A stretch of 64,000 nucleotides of DNA from Alicyclobacillus pomorum DSM 14955 (GTDB lineage: Bacteria > Bacillota > Bacilli > Alicyclobacillales > Alicyclobacillaceae): positions 65,054 to 129,053 of the forward strand of contig NZ_AXAR01000003.1 in assembly GCF_000472905.1 (NCBI RefSeq). The letters are read 5' to 3'. The stretch's first letter is position 1. Each line of letters starts with the position of its first letter. Below, one piece after another: positions 63,095 to 64,000 of the stretch. Made by a program: the position numbers and the translations under genes. The notes below the pieces were generated by a model. It had not been told where the DNA came from and did no database searches. It saw only the letters and a program-made list of their open reading frames with translations.

Positions 63095-63589
63095 ATGAGC
63101 GAATACACTACAGACAAAGGCATCTGGAACGGATGGTACTGGAGGCTCATTGGTCTTTCCGTCATGAGCATCGCCATTGTGCAGCTGTTATTGAAGTACG
63201 TCATTCACTACTCATTATTTGTCAGCCTGCCGATGGCCGTCCTCGTCATTTCTTATATCGTGGTGCCTAGGGCCAAGGAGAGAACGTTGGCAAACGCGCT
63301 GCTCGGTGTTTTTTCCATGTTTGTCGTCAGCGCTGCGCTGGCCCTGATTTTTGAGCCGGCGGTGGTTCAACAAGCCGCAAAGCAACACATCGTCCGGCAG
63401 TTCCTCCTCGAGTATTTGGCATTGCCCCTGTTGCTTGGCATTACGCTCGCGTACGGGTATCTGCGCCTGTCGCAGTGGTCGGATAAGAAGCGAGCGGAGC
63501 TGGAAGAGAAACGCCGAGCGCAAATGGTTGCGGACAAGCCCGTACCGCCCCGACGCATACACCGCAAGAAAAAGCGGAAGAAACGTTGA
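63095..63589 (+). CDS. Hypothetical four-helix membrane protein
   Basis: A 164-residue protein. ATG at 63095 has GTGGAGG upstream. Four predicted helices span about residues 17-125, followed by a strongly basic tail ending in 'RKKKRKKR'. It lies directly upstream of the valS T-box unit. The family is not recognised; the basic tail could bind membrane lipid head groups or nucleic acid. Confidence 0.72.
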   Translation: MSEYTTDKGIWNGWYWRLIGLSVMSIAIVQLLLKYVIHYSLFVSLPMAVLVISYIVVPRAKERTLANALLGVFSMFVVSAALALIFEPAVVQQAAKQHIVRQFLLEYLALPLLLGITLAYGYLRLSQWSDKKRAELEEKRRAQMVADKPVPPRRIHRKKKRKKR

Positions 63590-63615
63590 AACGGTTTCAC
63601 TTCGCGCGACGCCGC

Positions 63616-63645
63616 TTGACACACCAAAGCGTATGTTTGTATCAT
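63616..63645 (+). promoter_or_regulatory. SigA-type promoter of the valS T-box leader
   Basis: A perfect TTGACA, an 18-base spacer and TATCAT, placing transcription start near 63652. Confidence 0.8.
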
Positions 63646-63651
63646 GTTACG

Positions 63652-63905
63652 TACATTCAACTTTACGTTTTGGGCGAGGAAGAGAAGGAGTAGAGTGCAT
63701 CCACTCTGTACAGAGAGAACGGTCATTGGCTGCGAGCCGTTCCAGAGTATCACTCGAAGGTCGTCTCGGAGCTGTCGTTCGACCGGGTCATTCCGTTATC
63801 AATGGTCAAGTGTTGCACGGATGTTTCGCAGATCCCGTGCAAAAGTCAGGTGGTACCGCGGAAATCAACCTTTCCGTCCTGAAGGACGGAAAGGTTTTTA
63901 TTTTG
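63652..63905 (+). promoter_or_regulatory. T-box leader (Val, GTC specifier) controlling valS
   Basis: Stem I begins near 63671. The specifier loop has AGTA at 63689-63692 on the 5' side, and GAA-G-GTC-G on the 3' side places the Val codon GTC at 63760-63762. The apical part has the AGAGA and GGCTGCGAGCC blocks. The T-box sequence AGGTGGTACCGCG is at 63848-63860. Uncharged tRNA-Val should prevent the terminator at 63867 from forming and allow valS expression. Confidence 0.93.
63867..63901 (+). terminator. T-box attenuator terminator
   Basis: A perfect 13-bp stem AACCTTTCCGTCC/GGACGGAAAGGTT, loop TGAA, and a TTTTA tail. Confidence 0.95.
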
Positions 63906-63932
63906 ACCCCGATGTGAGGAGGAATCGTTCCC

Positions 63933-64000
63933 GTGAGTGAGAATGGGACAAAATCTTTGCCAACCGTGTATGATCCGGCGTCTGTAGAACAGCGGATTTA
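63933..64000 (+). CDS. valS: Valyl-tRNA synthetase, N-terminal fragment (runs off the window)
   Basis: Twenty-two codons are visible. GTG at 63933 follows TGAGGAGG by about 10 bases. 'LPTVYDPASVEQRIY' corresponds to the conserved ValS N-terminus. The Val T-box directly upstream and the position after spoVID-ysxE, as in B. subtilis, make the identity firm although the catalytic motifs lie beyond the window. Confidence 0.93.
   Translation, partial: MSENGTKSLPTVYDPASVEQRI

Overview
The window looks like a chromosomal segment from an aerobic, endospore-forming Firmicute, most likely a relative of Alicyclobacillus (Alicyclobacillaceae). This is inferred from gene content and order, not from a database search. 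The evidence is sporulation genes (gerE, lonB, spoVID, ysxE), Gram-positive regulatory devices (a Val T-box, strong AGGAGG-type ribosome sites, frequent GTG/TTG starts) and a gene order that follows Bacillus subtilis closely: sdhCAB, gerE, a MarR gene, racE, rdgB, ysnB, tig, clpX, lonB, lonA, ysxC, hemAXCDBL, spoVID, ysxE, valS. Base composition is moderately GC-rich by eye. No insertion sequence, prophage or CRISPR array was seen.

Layout. 1-7.1 kb: an aromatic-acid catabolic cluster with the C-terminal end of a PaaA-type epoxidase subunit, a PaaD split into two separate genes, PaaB, PaaC, a PaaX regulator, an enoyl-CoA hydratase, a benzoate-CoA-ligase-like enzyme and an adenine-deaminase-like amidohydrolase. 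7.2-28.3 kb: mixed accessory and housekeeping genes, including two MarR regulators, a GT-C type membrane glycosyltransferase, an aldose-epimerase-like protein, an SPW-repeat mini-protein, a HAD phosphatase, RocA, an LCP ligase, a frameshifted MFS transporter, a DUF1697 remnant, a DUF72 protein, a second enoyl-CoA hydratase, a cobalamin-binding-like protein, pyrophosphatase, a Ca2+/H+ exchanger, threonine dehydratase, HisC, Lgt and GltX. 28.5-28.9 kb: a Gln-Glu-Lys tRNA operon behind a consensus promoter. 29.0-30.9 kb: an unusual membrane protein with a degenerate ECF-sigma-like N-terminal region. 30.9-36.1 kb: uvrC and sdhCAB. 36.2-39.9 kb: a secreted or anchored unknown protein, then a yrrT-mccA-mccB reverse-transsulfuration operon. 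40.1-43.4 kb: gerE, MarR, murI, rdgB, ysnB and two tRNAs. 43.5-52.0 kb: the protein quality-control block tig, clpP, clpX, lonB, lonA and engB. 52.1-58.5 kb: the complete hemA-hemX-hemC-hemD-hemB-hemL set for making uroporphyrinogen from Glu-tRNA. 58.7-62.7 kb: spore morphogenesis and coat genes (spoVID, ysxE and a second CotS-family gene). 63.6-64 kb: a T-box leader and the start of valS.

How the genes work together. The first cluster could activate an aromatic acid to its CoA thioester and epoxidise the ring under PaaX control. GltX supplies Glu-tRNA both for translation and for HemA. Spore genes are interleaved with housekeeping operons but appear to have their own sporulation promoters, with good sigma-F, sigma-K and sigma-E-like matches upstream of lonB, gerE and spoVID. 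The most unusual items are the sigma-like membrane fusion at 29024-30871, the split PaaD beside a benzoate-CoA ligase, and a probable pseudokinase/kinase pair in the spore-coat block.
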